Shown piece by piece: positions 45,294-53,766 of a stretch of DNA of 64,000 nt; positions within the stretch are counted from its first letter, which is position 1, and every line of letters begins with the position of its first letter. A program made the position numbers and the translations under genes. The notes under the pieces were generated by a model that had not been told where the DNA came from, ran no database searches, and worked only from the letters and a program-made list of their open reading frames with translations. The DNA is from Tolypothrix sp. NIES-4075 (GTDB lineage Bacteria; Cyanobacteriota; Cyanobacteriia; Cyanobacteriales; Nostocaceae): positions 1 to 64,000 of the forward strand of contig NZ_BDUC01000004.1 in assembly GCF_002218085.1 (NCBI RefSeq), read 5' to 3'.

Positions 45294-45508
45294 GCATGTT
45301 CAAAGCGCTTAATTAGGGTGCTATCAGATTTTATTCAGTACACCCTAACTAAGTAGGTTGGCGTTAAAATTTATCGTTATGACAAGGCAGGCGGCAGGGG
45401 GCAGGGAGCAAGGGGAAAAAGGATTTGAGCCTTGTTTACTTTTCTTCACACAGTTTGATTTTATAGCGCCGACTTACTTATTAATTTATTAGTTATTAAG
45501 ACGCTAAT

Positions 45509-45763
45509 TTAATCCCAAAGAACACCACCCAACAAATCCCAAGTTTTCGCACCGACTATCCCATCTACTTGCAAGTTATATTCACTTTGGAAATTTTTTA
45601 CAGCTTGTTCCGTTTGCTCTAAAAAATTTCCAGTACGCAAATCTTTGTCGAAATAGCCTAAAAAAATCAAAAGATTCTGTAACAACTTTACAGCATTGCC
45701 AGTATCACCCTTTTGCAAAACAGGTAATTCTTTAGTAGCTGTTGCTTGTACTTCGTGTATCAT
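45509..45763 (-). CDS. Peptidoglycan-binding domain miniprotein
   Basis: An 84-residue protein made of one PG_binding_1 repeat: LQKGDTGNAVKLLQNLLIFL, followed by FLEQTEQAVKNFQSEYNLQV and DGIVGAKTWDLL. No signal peptide is evident, so a secreted role is uncertain. It stands alone, divergent from the chlH paralogue. Single-domain copies are common in filamentous cyanobacteria, function unknown. Confidence 0.88.
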   Translation of the reverse strand: MIHEVQATATKELPVLQKGDTGNAVKLLQNLLIFLGYFDKDLRTGNFLEQTEQAVKNFQSEYNLQVDGIVGAKTWDLLGGVLWD

Positions 45764-45932
45764 AGTTAAGTCCTTAAATTCAGTTTGATTTGACTGCGAT
45801 CGTTCATATTACCTACAAACTGAAAACTTCTTTTTTCGGAAAATTGCTGCACCACCGTCGTAGAGACGTTCCAATGGAACGTCTTTTCTAGGGTGAAGGC
45901 TTAAAATAAAAGATAAAGTGTTTATTTAACGC

Positions 45933-48900
45933 ATGAAACGCATAGTTTTGATTGCTGGATTTGAATCGTTCAACGCTGAATTATACAGAAAAGCAGCTTA
46001 CTTAGCGTCCTTGCGCTGTGGTGAGTTGGATATTCGCGTATTTAGCGATCGCGATATTACTACCAACCGCAGCGAGGTAGAAGCAGCACTTCATAACGCG
46101 GATGTGTTTTTTGGCAGCTTGCTATTTGATTATGACCAAGTTTTATGGTTGCGCGATCGCGTTTCTCAAATTCCCATCCGTTTGGTATTCGAGTCAGCTT
46201 TAGAATTGATGAGTTTAACTAAATTGGGTGATTTTGCCATTGGTGACAAACCCAAAGGAATGCCCAAACCAGTTAAATTCATCCTTGATAAATTTAGCAA
46301 CGGAAAAGAAGAAGACAAACTTGCAGGTTACATCAGCTTCTTAAAAATTGGTCCCAAACTTCTCAAATTTGTACCAGTGCAAAAAGTGCAAGACTTACGC
46401 AACTGGTTAATTATTTATGGTTATTGGAATGCTGGCGGGGCAGAAAACGTAGCCGCATTATTTTGGATTTTAGCAGAAAAATATTTAGATTTAAAAATAG
46501 GCGAAATTCCTCCGGTTATTGAAACCCCAAATATGGGATTGCTTCATCCCGATTATCAAGGATTTTTTGAATCTCCTCGCGAGTATTTGAAGTGGTATGA
46601 AAAGAACGCGATAAATCGCGTTACTACGAAACCCATAATAGGAATTTTACTTTATCGCAAACACGTTATTACGAAACAACCTTATATTCCACAATTAATT
46701 CGTAGTTTTGAAGAAGCTGGTTTGATACCTTTACCTATTTTTATTAATGGTGTTGAAGGACACGTTGCCGTACGCGATTGGATGACGAGCGACTATGAAA
46801 CGCAGCAACGAAATAATGGTAATATTGAAACTCCTTCACTCTCCAACGAAGCGGTAAAAGTGGATGCGATCGTATCTACAATTGGCTTTCCTTTAGTGGG
46901 TGGTCCTGCTGGTTCAATGGAAGCTGGACGGCAGGTAGAAGTAGCAAAACGTATCCTTACTGCCAAGAATGTACCTTACATCGTCGCTGCACCATTGCTA
47001 ATTCAAGATATTTCCTCTTGGACACGCCAAGGTATCGGGGGCTTGCAAAGTGTCGTATTATATGCATTGCCAGAATTAGACGGCGCTATTGATACAATTC
47101 CTCTCGGTGGGTTGGTGGGAGAACAAATTTATCTAGTTCCGGAACGAGTGCAGAGATTAATTGGCAGGGTGAAAAGCTGGGTTGCCTTGCGACAAAAACC
47201 TGCATCAGAAAGGAAAATAGCGATTATTTTGTATGGTTTTCCACCTGGGTACGGTGCAACAGGAACAGCTGCATTATTAAATGTACCGCGATCGCTTCTC
47301 AATTTTCTCCACGCACTGCAAAATCAAGGTTATGCGATCGCAGATTTACCTGAAGATGCAGAAGAGTTGATTCGCGCTGTCAAAGAAGCAGATGAGAGGT
47401 TAGAAACTAGTCCCACTACTGTCAACGCAAAAACATTAGAAAAATGGTTGGGATATCTCCGCACATCTCGCATTGAAAAACAATGGAAATCTCTCACCGG
47501 TACGGGAATTAAAACTTACGGTGATGAGTTTCATATTGGCGGTATTCAGTTAGGAAATATTTGGATCGGTGTACAACCACCTTTAGGTATACAAGGCGAT
47601 CCGATGCGGTTAATGTTTGAACGAGATTTAACGCCACATCCTCAATATGCTGCTTTCTACAAATGGCTGCAAAATCAGTTTCAAGCTGATGCTGTGGTAC
47701 ATTTTGGAATGCACGGTACTGTAGAATGGTTGCCGGGATCGCCGTTAGGAAATACGGGTTATTCTTGGTCGGATATTTTGTTAGGAGATTTGCCGAATTT
47801 ATATATATATGCGGCGAATAATCCTTCTGAATCAATTTTGGCAAAGCGTCGCGGTTATGGTGTGTTAATTTCTCACAATGTCCCGCCTTATGGACGTGCG
47901 GGTTTGTATAAGGAATTAATGTCTTTGCGGGATTTAATTTCTGAGTATCGAGAAGATCCGCAAAAGAATTATGCGCTGAAGTCAGTGATTTGTCAGAAAA
48001 TTGTTGATACTGGTTTAGATGCTGATTGTCCGTTTGATGAGGCGAAACGGTTGGGGATTTCGTTTAGTCCTGAGAATATGAGGATGTTTAGTGGTCATGC
48101 TTTTAATGATTATTTGGTGAAGTTGTATGAATATTTGCAGGTGTTAGAAGGTCGGCTTTTTTCTTCGGGTTTGCATACTTTGGGTGAAGCGCCAAATGAG
48201 GAGGAGATGGAGGGGTATTTGCAGGCTTATTTTGGAAACGAACCGCCAAGAGACCAAGAACGCCAAGAGGAGGAGGAGATTAGAGGTTTGTTGATGCAAT
48301 CTACGGATGAGTTGACGAATCTTTTGCGGGGATTGAATGGGGAGTATATTATGCCGGCGCCTGGTGGTGATTTGTTGCGGGATGGTTCTGGTGTGTTGCC
48401 TACGGGGAGAAATATTCATGCTTTAGATCCTTATAGAATGCCTTCTGCTGGTGCTTATGAAAGGGGGAGGGAGATAGGTAAAAAAATTATTTCACAGCAT
48501 TTAGAAGAATATAATAAATATCCGGAAACTGTGGCGGTGATGTTATGGGGTTTGGATGCAATTAAAACGAAGGGGGAGTCTTTAGGTATTCTTTTGGAGT
48601 TGGTGGGTGCCGAACCTGTGAAGGAGGGGACGGGACGCATTGTTCGTTATCAATTGATGCCTTTGGCTGAGGTTGGACATCCCCGAATTGATGTTTTGGC
48701 AAATTTATCTGGTATTTTTCGCGATAGTTTTGTCAATATTATTGAGTTGTTGGATGATTTGTTTCAACGTGCGGCTGATGCTGATGAATCTGAAGACCAG
48801 AATTATATTAGAAAACATGCTTTGATTTTGAAAGCACAAGGTATAGAAAATGCATCTGCGAGATTATTTTCTAATCCGGCTGGTGATTTTGGTTCGTTGG

Positions 48901-49577
48901 TAAATGATAGAGTTGTTGATGGTAATTGGGAATCTGGTGAAGAGTTGGGGGATACTTGGCAAGGTCGCAATGTTTTCAGTTACGGTAGACAGGATAAGGG
49001 TCAAGCTAGACCAGAAGTATTAATGGAGTTGTTAAAAACAAGCGATCGCATTGTTCAAGAAATCGATTCGGTAGAATACGGTTTGACTGATATTCAAGAA
49101 TATTACGCTAATACTGGCGGTTTGAAAAAGGCGGCAGAAAAACAAAGCAAGAAGAAGGTTACAACCAGCTTTGTGGAAAGTTTCTCGAAAGATACTACAC
49201 CCCGCAATCTCGATGATTTACTGCGGATGGAGTATCGCAGCAAATTGCTAAATCCTAAATGGGCAGAAGCAATGGCTAATCAAGGTTCTGGGGGTGCGTT
49301 TGAAATTTCCCAACGCATGACAGCCTTGATTGGTTGGGGCGGCACTGCGGATTTTACTGATGATTGGGTATACGACCAAGCCGCAGATACTTACGCTTTC
49401 GATGCAGAGATGGCGGAAAGATTGCGAAAGTCGAATCCAGAAGCCTTCCGCAATATTGTCGGCAGAATGTTAGAAGCTTCAGGACGCGGTTTTTGGAATG
49501 CGAGTGAGGATAAGTTGCAACAATTGCGTCAGTTGTACGATTTGACAGATGAGGAATTGGAGGGTGTGACGGTTTAA
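45933..49577 (+). CDS. chlH: Magnesium chelatase H-type subunit (ChlH paralogue)
   Basis: A 1214-residue member of the ChlH/BchH/CobN family that inserts Mg2+ into protoporphyrin IX with ChlI and ChlD. Signatures include GFPLVGGPAGSMEAGRQ, the porphyrin-site stretch AVVHFGMHGTVEWLPGSPLG, ALDPYRMPSAGAYERGREIG, VAVMLWGLDAIKTKGESLG and GLTDIQEYYANTGGLK. It is shorter than canonical cyanobacterial ChlH (~1330 residues), mostly at the N-terminus, so it is probably the second paralogue found in many strains. At residue ~225 (KNAINRVTTKP) and ~769 (NEPPRDQERQEEEE) dispersed repeats are encoded in frame. The conserved blocks on both sides of each are undisturbed. Confidence 0.93.
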   Translation: MKRIVLIAGFESFNAELYRKAAYLASLRCGELDIRVFSDRDITTNRSEVEAALHNADVFFGSLLFDYDQVLWLRDRVSQIPIRLVFESALELMSLTKLGDFAIGDKPKGMPKPVKFILDKFSNGKEEDKLAGYISFLKIGPKLLKFVPVQKVQDLRNWLIIYGYWNAGGAENVAALFWILAEKYLDLKIGEIPPVIETPNMGLLHPDYQGFFESPREYLKWYEKNAINRVTTKPIIGILLYRKHVITKQPYIPQLIRSFEEAGLIPLPIFINGVEGHVAVRDWMTSDYETQQRNNGNIETPSLSNEAVKVDAIVSTIGFPLVGGPAGSMEAGRQVEVAKRILTAKNVPYIVAAPLLIQDISSWTRQGIGGLQSVVLYALPELDGAIDTIPLGGLVGEQIYLVPERVQRLIGRVKSWVALRQKPASERKIAIILYGFPPGYGATGTAALLNVPRSLLNFLHALQNQGYAIADLPEDAEELIRAVKEADERLETSPTTVNAKTLEKWLGYLRTSRIEKQWKSLTGTGIKTYGDEFHIGGIQLGNIWIGVQPPLGIQGDPMRLMFERDLTPHPQYAAFYKWLQNQFQADAVVHFGMHGTVEWLPGSPLGNTGYSWSDILLGDLPNLYIYAANNPSESILAKRRGYGVLISHNVPPYGRAGLYKELMSLRDLISEYREDPQKNYALKSVICQKIVDTGLDADCPFDEAKRLGISFSPENMRMFSGHAFNDYLVKLYEYLQVLEGRLFSSGLHTLGEAPNEEEMEGYLQAYFGNEPPRDQERQEEEEIRGLLMQSTDELTNLLRGLNGEYIMPAPGGDLLRDGSGVLPTGRNIHALDPYRMPSAGAYERGREIGKKIISQHLEEYNKYPETVAVMLWGLDAIKTKGESLGILLELVGAEPVKEGTGRIVRYQLMPLAEVGHPRIDVLANLSGIFRDSFVNIIELLDDLFQRAADADESEDQNYIRKHALILKAQGIENASARLFSNPAGDFGSLVNDRVVDGNWESGEELGDTWQGRNVFSYGRQDKGQARPEVLMELLKTSDRIVQEIDSVEYGLTDIQEYYANTGGLKKAAEKQSKKKVTTSFVESFSKDTTPRNLDDLLRMEYRSKLLNPKWAEAMANQGSGGAFEISQRMTALIGWGGTADFTDDWVYDQAADTYAFDAEMAERLRKSNPEAFRNIVGRMLEASGRGFWNASEDKLQQLRQLYDLTDEELEGVTV
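46604..46628. repeat. CGCGATAAATCGCG repeat inside chlH
   Basis: AACGCGATAAATCGCGTTACTACGA matches the dispersed palindrome seen at 39,587-39,606 (GACGCGATAAATCGCGTCTC) and, in other sequence, at 52,617. It is in frame and encodes NAINRVTT. Confidence 0.75.
48236..48272. repeat. GAACCGCCAAG repeat inside chlH
   Basis: AACGAACCGCCAAGAGACCAAGAACGCCAAGAGG matches the left arm of the inverted repeat at 16,881 (AAACGAACCGCCAAGACGCC). It is in frame and encodes EPPRDQERQ. Outside this gene the family occurs between genes. Confidence 0.85.
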
Positions 49578-49623
49578 GCTTTGTAGGTAAGACACATTTT
49601 CTACCTATTAATTGCCCTTCTTG

Positions 49624-49665
49624 AGATCCCCGACTTCGCATATAGTTGTCGGGGATCTTGTTTTT
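49624..49665 (+). terminator. Intrinsic terminator after chlH
   Basis: AGATCCCCGAC (49,624-49,634) pairs with GTCGGGGATCT (49,648-49,658) and is followed by TGTTTTT. It is the same hairpin family as at 39,385, here with a good T-run. Confidence 0.75.
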
Positions 49666-50011
49666 AGGATTGCTATAGAGAAATATATATACTAACTATA
49701 GAGTAGCTGATGTGCAAAAGCGATGCCTACGGCAACCCTTGATCGGTAACGCCTGCGCTACTAAATTATAAGTTCCACACTCAATAAATTGTAAATTTTT
49801 ATGATTTTGTGTGCTTGCACACAGCTTTAATTTCCTCGCAGATTTACTGTATTAAATGGTGCTAACAATTAACAATCGTTAAAATAACCAAATTTTCAAT
49901 ATAAAAATTTTCAGTAATTGCAACAAGTTACATTTTGATAAATATATAGTTATAACAGCAATAAGTGTTTAAATACTAATATTAAAAAACTTATAACATA
50001 AGGGTGTAAAA
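49666..50011. other. Intergenic, no gene seen
   Basis: AT-rich DNA containing a short CGATGCCTACGGCAACCC/GCCTGCGC repeat. No gene or RNA recognised. Confidence 0.6.
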
Positions 50012-50449
50012 ATGAATCTATCTCAGTTTGTGGCGTTCTACGAAGCTGGTAAATATGTCTATCAGCTATGGAACGAAATGCAGTATTATGGTAAAGAATA
50101 TATCAGCGAAACATCGATAAAAAATAATAGCGGTCATATATTAAAAGTTAAAGTTTGTTTTAACAGCGCTCGTCAACGCTATCTGCAAATTAAGTTACCG
50201 TGGAATGCGGAGCGAAAAATTCTAGCAGGGGTAGATAATTATCAACCAGGTGAATATTTAGCAATTAATCGCGATGAATGGCATATCTTTTTTCTACTTA
50301 CCAATTTTCAGCATGATAGTGAGCTTTATGCTTATGCCGAGAAAATTGTCAATAGGTTGGTAGATAAAGCTAATTTAATCGAAAGCCAAAAGCGATCGCT
50401 TATCTCACCTCCCACAGAACTGCACCCAGCTAAAAGTCAAGTAGCTTAA
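50012..50449 (+). CDS. Hypothetical protein
   Basis: A 145-residue soluble protein with no recognised family. The N-terminus MNLSQFVAFYEAGKYVYQLW is helical and the middle beta-rich (SGHILKVKVCFNSARQRYLQ). AAGGGTG lies 7 bases before the ATG, which supports translation. It is followed by the wreck of a HicAB locus, but shows no HicA or HicB features itself. Confidence 0.65.
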   Translation: MNLSQFVAFYEAGKYVYQLWNEMQYYGKEYISETSIKNNSGHILKVKVCFNSARQRYLQIKLPWNAERKILAGVDNYQPGEYLAINRDEWHIFFLLTNFQHDSELYAYAEKIVNRLVDKANLIESQKRSLISPPTELHPAKSQVA

Positions 50450-50454
50450 AGACC

Positions 50455-50568
50455 TATGCTGTTAGTCAAGGTAAAACAGAAAAAGAGGCGATTGCAAACA
50501 TTCAAGAAGCAATTAAAGAATGTTTAGAAGTTAGGGCTGAAAAACATTCATTGAATCAACTTTTTTAG
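50455..50568 (+). pseudogene. hicB: HicB antitoxin fragment
   Basis: A 37-codon open stretch, YAVSQGKTEKEAIANIQEAI then KECLEVRAEK, ending in a stop at 50,566. It is the ...SQGKTxxEAxANIxEAI pattern of HicB's N-terminal domain. It lacks a start and the RHH C-terminus. A second HicB-like sequence follows. Confidence 0.65.
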
Positions 50569-50582
50569 TGAGGTATCCGGCA

Positions 50583-50805
50583 ATGGAAAACACTTTTACT
50601 GCGATATTTCAAAAGGTAGATAATTGCTATACTGGCTACATCCAAGAGTTACAGGAGTGCTAATGTCCAAGAGAAAACTCTCGAAGAAGCAAGGGAAAGT
50701 TGCACAGAAGCTATCGAGCTAATTTTAATATCAAATCGAGAACTTGCAGAACAACAAATTTATGACAAAGACGTTATCCGTGAAAAAATTACAGTCAAAA
50801 AGTAG
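50583..50805 (+). pseudogene. hicB: Frameshifted HicB-like antitoxin gene
   Basis: It starts normally, MENTFTAIFQKVDNCYTGYI, then reaches a premature stop (TGC TAA) at ~50,663. In the next frame the protein continues as ANVQEKTLEEARESCTEAIE and ends IREKITVKK. A single frameshift thus splits a ~74-residue HicB. The stop overlaps the start of the hicA remnant by TAGTG, as in intact hicB-hicA operons. Confidence 0.75.
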
Positions 50806-50991
50806 TGAAAAGACGTGAACTTATTCGCTATTTGGAAGATAACGGGTGTCTGTTTCTGCTTTGAAGGTGGAAAGCATACCATCAACTACAATCCATCAAA
50901 CAATAGAACTTCGGCAATTCCAAGACATACTGAGATTGTTGAAATTCTAGCTGCTAAGATTTGCAAAGATTTGGAAATTCCTTTGCCTTAG
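50805..50991 (+). pseudogene. hicA: Frameshifted HicA toxin gene
   Basis: GTG start, (M)KRRELIRYLEDNGCLFL, then a frameshift before GA; the next frame reads EGGKHTINYNPSNNRTSAIP and RHTEIVEILAAKICKDLEIP to the stop. The HicA dsRBD-like fold and the catalytic His (GGKH) are recognisable, but the coding frame is broken, so no functional toxin is made from this copy. Confidence 0.8.
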
Positions 50992-51031
50992 CAAGGATAG
51001 TAATTTTTAGGGCTGGTTAGGATTATAACAG

Positions 51032-52273
51032 TTAACCCTCAAGTAACTGACGTGCAAAAGCGATCGCTTCTGCGGGGGTCGAAATTTTTCCTTCAACTTG
51101 CGCTACAGCGATTTCCATTAATAGTTTGCCTAATAGTGGCGAAGCCGGAATCCGCAATGCTACAATTAGTTCCTTCCCACTCAATAAGGGTGTGGGATGA
51201 GAAACCAGATCGTCAGGGTTCAGGTAGCGGTCGATCAAGGGTGCGATCGCCTCTACCAAGATATCATGTCCCACAGCTAAAACTGCTGTAGCCGCAAATA
51301 CAAAACCGGCTTCTTGAAAGAAAAAATACTGTTCTCGCAAAGACATATTAGCTGATTTTAGTTGCGGGAACAGCTTCAGGGCAGTGGTTACACCTTTAAT
51401 TTCCGCACGACTATAAGTTAATTTTTGTAATTCTATTTCCGCAACTTCTGGATTTTGGTTCACAAGACAAGCGAGTTTGGCAATACTCAACCAAGTAGTT
51501 TTAACTGTATCTTTGACATACTCTTGCAGTTTTACGCCTAATTCCTGCCAATTTTCTGCTAATTTCACCGCTGCATCGTCAACTGCTGTTAGTTTAGCAA
51601 AACTTTCTGATGTCGCGAACTTGAAAAAAGGCACAAGTAAATTATCTTCCCAAGCGTAAGTTATCCAAGGTGTAGAGTGAGAATTCAAAAGCAAATAATT
51701 GATTTCTACCCGAACTCGTTCTGCGGCAACTTCAGTTATATGTGAAGCTAGAGAGCGAATTGCTATGTGAGTATCTGTCTCAATAGTAAACCCAAGTTGC
51801 GCCGCTTGGCGATAAGCTCGCATTAACCGCAAAGGATCGTCTTTAAGATTGGCGGGTGATATCATCCTTAAAAGGCGCCGTTCTAAATCAGCACAACCTT
51901 GTAAAGGATCGATGATTTCTTGCGTGTGCGGATTGTAAGCGATCGCATTTACTGTAAAATCCCTTCTATACAAGTCAGTTTCTATAGATTCCCCTGACTG
52001 TTGGGCAAAATCAACCGTAGCTTCGGGAAACACCACACGGGCAATTTGTCTTTGCGGATCGAGTAACACAAAACCAGCTTTGTGATGCTTCGCGATTTTT
52101 CGCGCCACTTTGACCGCATCACATGATAAAACAAAATCTAGATCCAAATACTCGCGACTTCTTCCTAAAATGCGATCGCGCACAGCACCACCTACCATGT
52201 AAGCTGTTTTTGGCAACAATTCTAGGCTAAAAGGATAATTATCAGATAAGTTAGAAAAATTTGAACCTTGCAT
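51032..52273 (-). CDS. cca: CCA tRNA nucleotidyltransferase / poly(A) polymerase family
   Basis: About 413 residues from ATG 52,273; the frame opens 5 codons earlier at TTG. Class II nucleotidyltransferase motifs are clear: YMVGGAVRDRILGR, DLDFVLSCDA (catalytic carboxylates), RRDFTVNAIAYNP, DPLQGCADLERRLLRM and PLRLMRAYRQAAQLGF. It adds CC, A or CCA to the 3' end of tRNAs. In cyanobacteria the CC- and A-adding activities may be split between two proteins; which applies here cannot be told from sequence. Confidence 0.9.
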   Translation of the reverse strand: MQGSNFSNLSDNYPFSLELLPKTAYMVGGAVRDRILGRSREYLDLDFVLSCDAVKVARKIAKHHKAGFVLLDPQRQIARVVFPEATVDFAQQSGESIETDLYRRDFTVNAIAYNPHTQEIIDPLQGCADLERRLLRMISPANLKDDPLRLMRAYRQAAQLGFTIETDTHIAIRSLASHITEVAAERVRVEINYLLLNSHSTPWITYAWEDNLLVPFFKFATSESFAKLTAVDDAAVKLAENWQELGVKLQEYVKDTVKTTWLSIAKLACLVNQNPEVAEIELQKLTYSRAEIKGVTTALKLFPQLKSANMSLREQYFFFQEAGFVFAATAVLAVGHDILVEAIAPLIDRYLNPDDLVSHPTPLLSGKELIVALRIPASPLLGKLLMEIAVAQVEGKISTPAEAIAFARQLLEG

Positions 52274-52360
52274 TGTAATAAAAATCAATCCAGCAACTAA
52301 TGAATTACGATTTGGCTTAAGCTAGATTAACAATAAAGCTCTTTGTATCGTGGTTATATT

Positions 52361-52609
52361 ATGTGTATTTGTGTCAACTGCCACTATGTAGACCGCTGCA
52401 TCACCTACAACGCAGTAGAAACGCAGCACGAACAACCTCACTTGACGGAAACCCCAAATTTTGAACCGAATGAACCCTCTATCAACGTTAACATCCGTCC
52501 CAAAGAGGATTATATTGAAATGGAATGGGATGTTGTGGGTTGTCTGAGCTTTAAGCGAGAAACCGGTAAATGGTCTAAATTACGTCCAGGTGAATTGGTG
52601 CCAACTTGA
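52361..52609 (+). CDS. ycf34: Ycf34 family protein
   Basis: An 82-residue protein beginning MCICVNCHYVDRC at ATG 52,361. Four Cys in the first 20 residues and the C-terminal VVGCLSFKRETGKWSKLRPG match Ycf34, an iron-sulphur protein needed for photosystem function in cyanobacteria and plastids. The upstream TTG extension is not needed. It is divergent from the cca gene. Confidence 0.9.
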   Translation: MCICVNCHYVDRCITYNAVETQHEQPHLTETPNFEPNEPSINVNIRPKEDYIEMEWDVVGCLSFKRETGKWSKLRPGELVPT

Positions 52610-52616
52610 TAATCCG

Positions 52617-52672
52617 TAGTAACGCAATTTATTGCGTTATAATGACGCAATAAATTGCGTCACTACGAATAT
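52617..52672. repeat. Palindromic intergenic repeat
   Basis: GTAGTAACGCAATTTATTGCG is followed by CGCAATAAATTGCGTCACTAC, forming a hairpin. It belongs to the GTAGnnACGC family of palindromes found at several places in the window. Confidence 0.75.
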
Positions 52673-52689
52673 CGTAAATCTAAAATCGC

Positions 52690-53337
52690 TTGACCACTGA
52701 ATTAGAAATTCAACCAACAAAATACGGTTTATCGCTACATACCACCACACCCGAATTGGGTTTGGCAATAAGCAACTTTGCTGGAGATACACGTTCTGAC
52801 GTTTGGAACTTAGAGCGTAACGTATCTAGCTTGTTGCATGAATACTTAATTAATTTTATTAAACCGCAAACTTGGGCAGATTTAGCGTTTATCGCCGTAG
52901 CCAAGGGACCCGGTGGATTTACTGGTACTCGAATCGGGGTTGTAACTGCTAGAACATTAGGACAACAGTTGAATATTCCCGTGTTTGCTATTTCCACATT
53001 AGCAGCGATCGCCTACTCCCAACAAAATAAAAACGACAGTATCATTGCTGTGCAAATGCCAGCACAACGAGGTCAAGTTTTTGCAGCTATTTATCAACAT
53101 ATGCCTGATACTTCTGGTTTAATATCTTTGTTGCCTGATACCGTATTTACACCAGAAGCGTGGCAAGAAAAATTAGCTAACTCAAATACAACTTATAAAT
53201 TAATCGAAGCCAAATCTGGGTTAGCAGCTACCGTAACCAGCGTGTTGCAACTTGCATATCTCGACTGGCAACAAGGCAAGCGTCCCCACTGGTCAGAGGC
53301 TTTACCTTATTATGGACAGCATCCGGTCGATTTATGA
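52690..53337 (+). CDS. tsaB: tRNA threonylcarbamoyladenosine biosynthesis protein TsaB
   Basis: A 215-residue ASKHA-fold protein that assists TsaD in making t6A in tRNAs. The signature is AVAKGPGGFTGTRIGVVTARTL, followed by PVFAISTLAAIAY. The N-terminus LSLHTTTPELGLAIS corresponds to the first phosphate loop. TTG at 52,690 is the only plausible start in this frame, as the next Met is far inside. A small gene, then argH, follow on the same strand. Confidence 0.92.
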   Translation: MTTELEIQPTKYGLSLHTTTPELGLAISNFAGDTRSDVWNLERNVSSLLHEYLINFIKPQTWADLAFIAVAKGPGGFTGTRIGVVTARTLGQQLNIPVFAISTLAAIAYSQQNKNDSIIAVQMPAQRGQVFAAIYQHMPDTSGLISLLPDTVFTPEAWQEKLANSNTTYKLIEAKSGLAATVTSVLQLAYLDWQQGKRPHWSEALPYYGQHPVDL

Positions 53338-53461
53338 ATTTCCCCTATTTACATCACCCGCATCTTGAGGTTATGACATTAAAGTTATCCACATAACAGT
53401 ATGTGGTTAATCGTCAGTGTAAAAAACAAACGCTGACCCAAGAACCCATTGATTAATAAGT

Positions 53462-53668
53462 ATGAACAACGCAATAGATTCTATGTATCAGTTAGCATGG
53501 CATTTACCAGTATATTCAACGATGCTAGCTCAAACTGTTAGAGATGCTAATCTTATCGGTCAAGTGCAAACAGCTTTTAACCACTTTATCCAAACAGGTC
53601 AAGTCTGGGCACTGTTGATTGGGTTAGTCATTGGCTATATGATCCGGAATCTAACTAGCTACGGCTAA
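53462..53668 (+). CDS. Small membrane protein, unknown
   Basis: A 68-residue protein, MNNAIDSMYQLAWHLP at the N-terminus, with one C-terminal transmembrane helix (VWALLIGLVIGYMIRNL). It lies between tsaB and argH on the same strand. It is probably real because of its length and uninterrupted frame, but no family was recognised. Confidence 0.6.
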   Translation: MNNAIDSMYQLAWHLPVYSTMLAQTVRDANLIGQVQTAFNHFIQTGQVWALLIGLVIGYMIRNLTSYG

Positions 53669-53674
53669 ACTGAG

Positions 53675-53757
53675 AAATTAGGAGTTACGAGTTAGGAGTT
53701 ACGAGTTATAAAAAACTTATAATTCATAACTCATAGCTCATAACTCATAACTCTTGA
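53675..53757. repeat. Heptamer tracts before argH
   Basis: GAGTTAGGAGTTACGAGTTATAA is followed by the complementary CATAACTCATAGCTCATAACTC, so the two halves can pair. The type is the same as the tract before flv1 at 62,432. Confidence 0.8.
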
Positions 53758-53766
53758 CTTATCTAT

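Noticed and set aside
49666..50011. tRNA gene in the gap after chlH
   Set aside because: No cloverleaf or GGTTCGAATCC-type arm could be traced. The same negative result was obtained for the other large gaps.
50455..50991. Intact HicAB toxin-antitoxin system
   Set aside because: All readable pieces are interrupted by stops or frameshifts.
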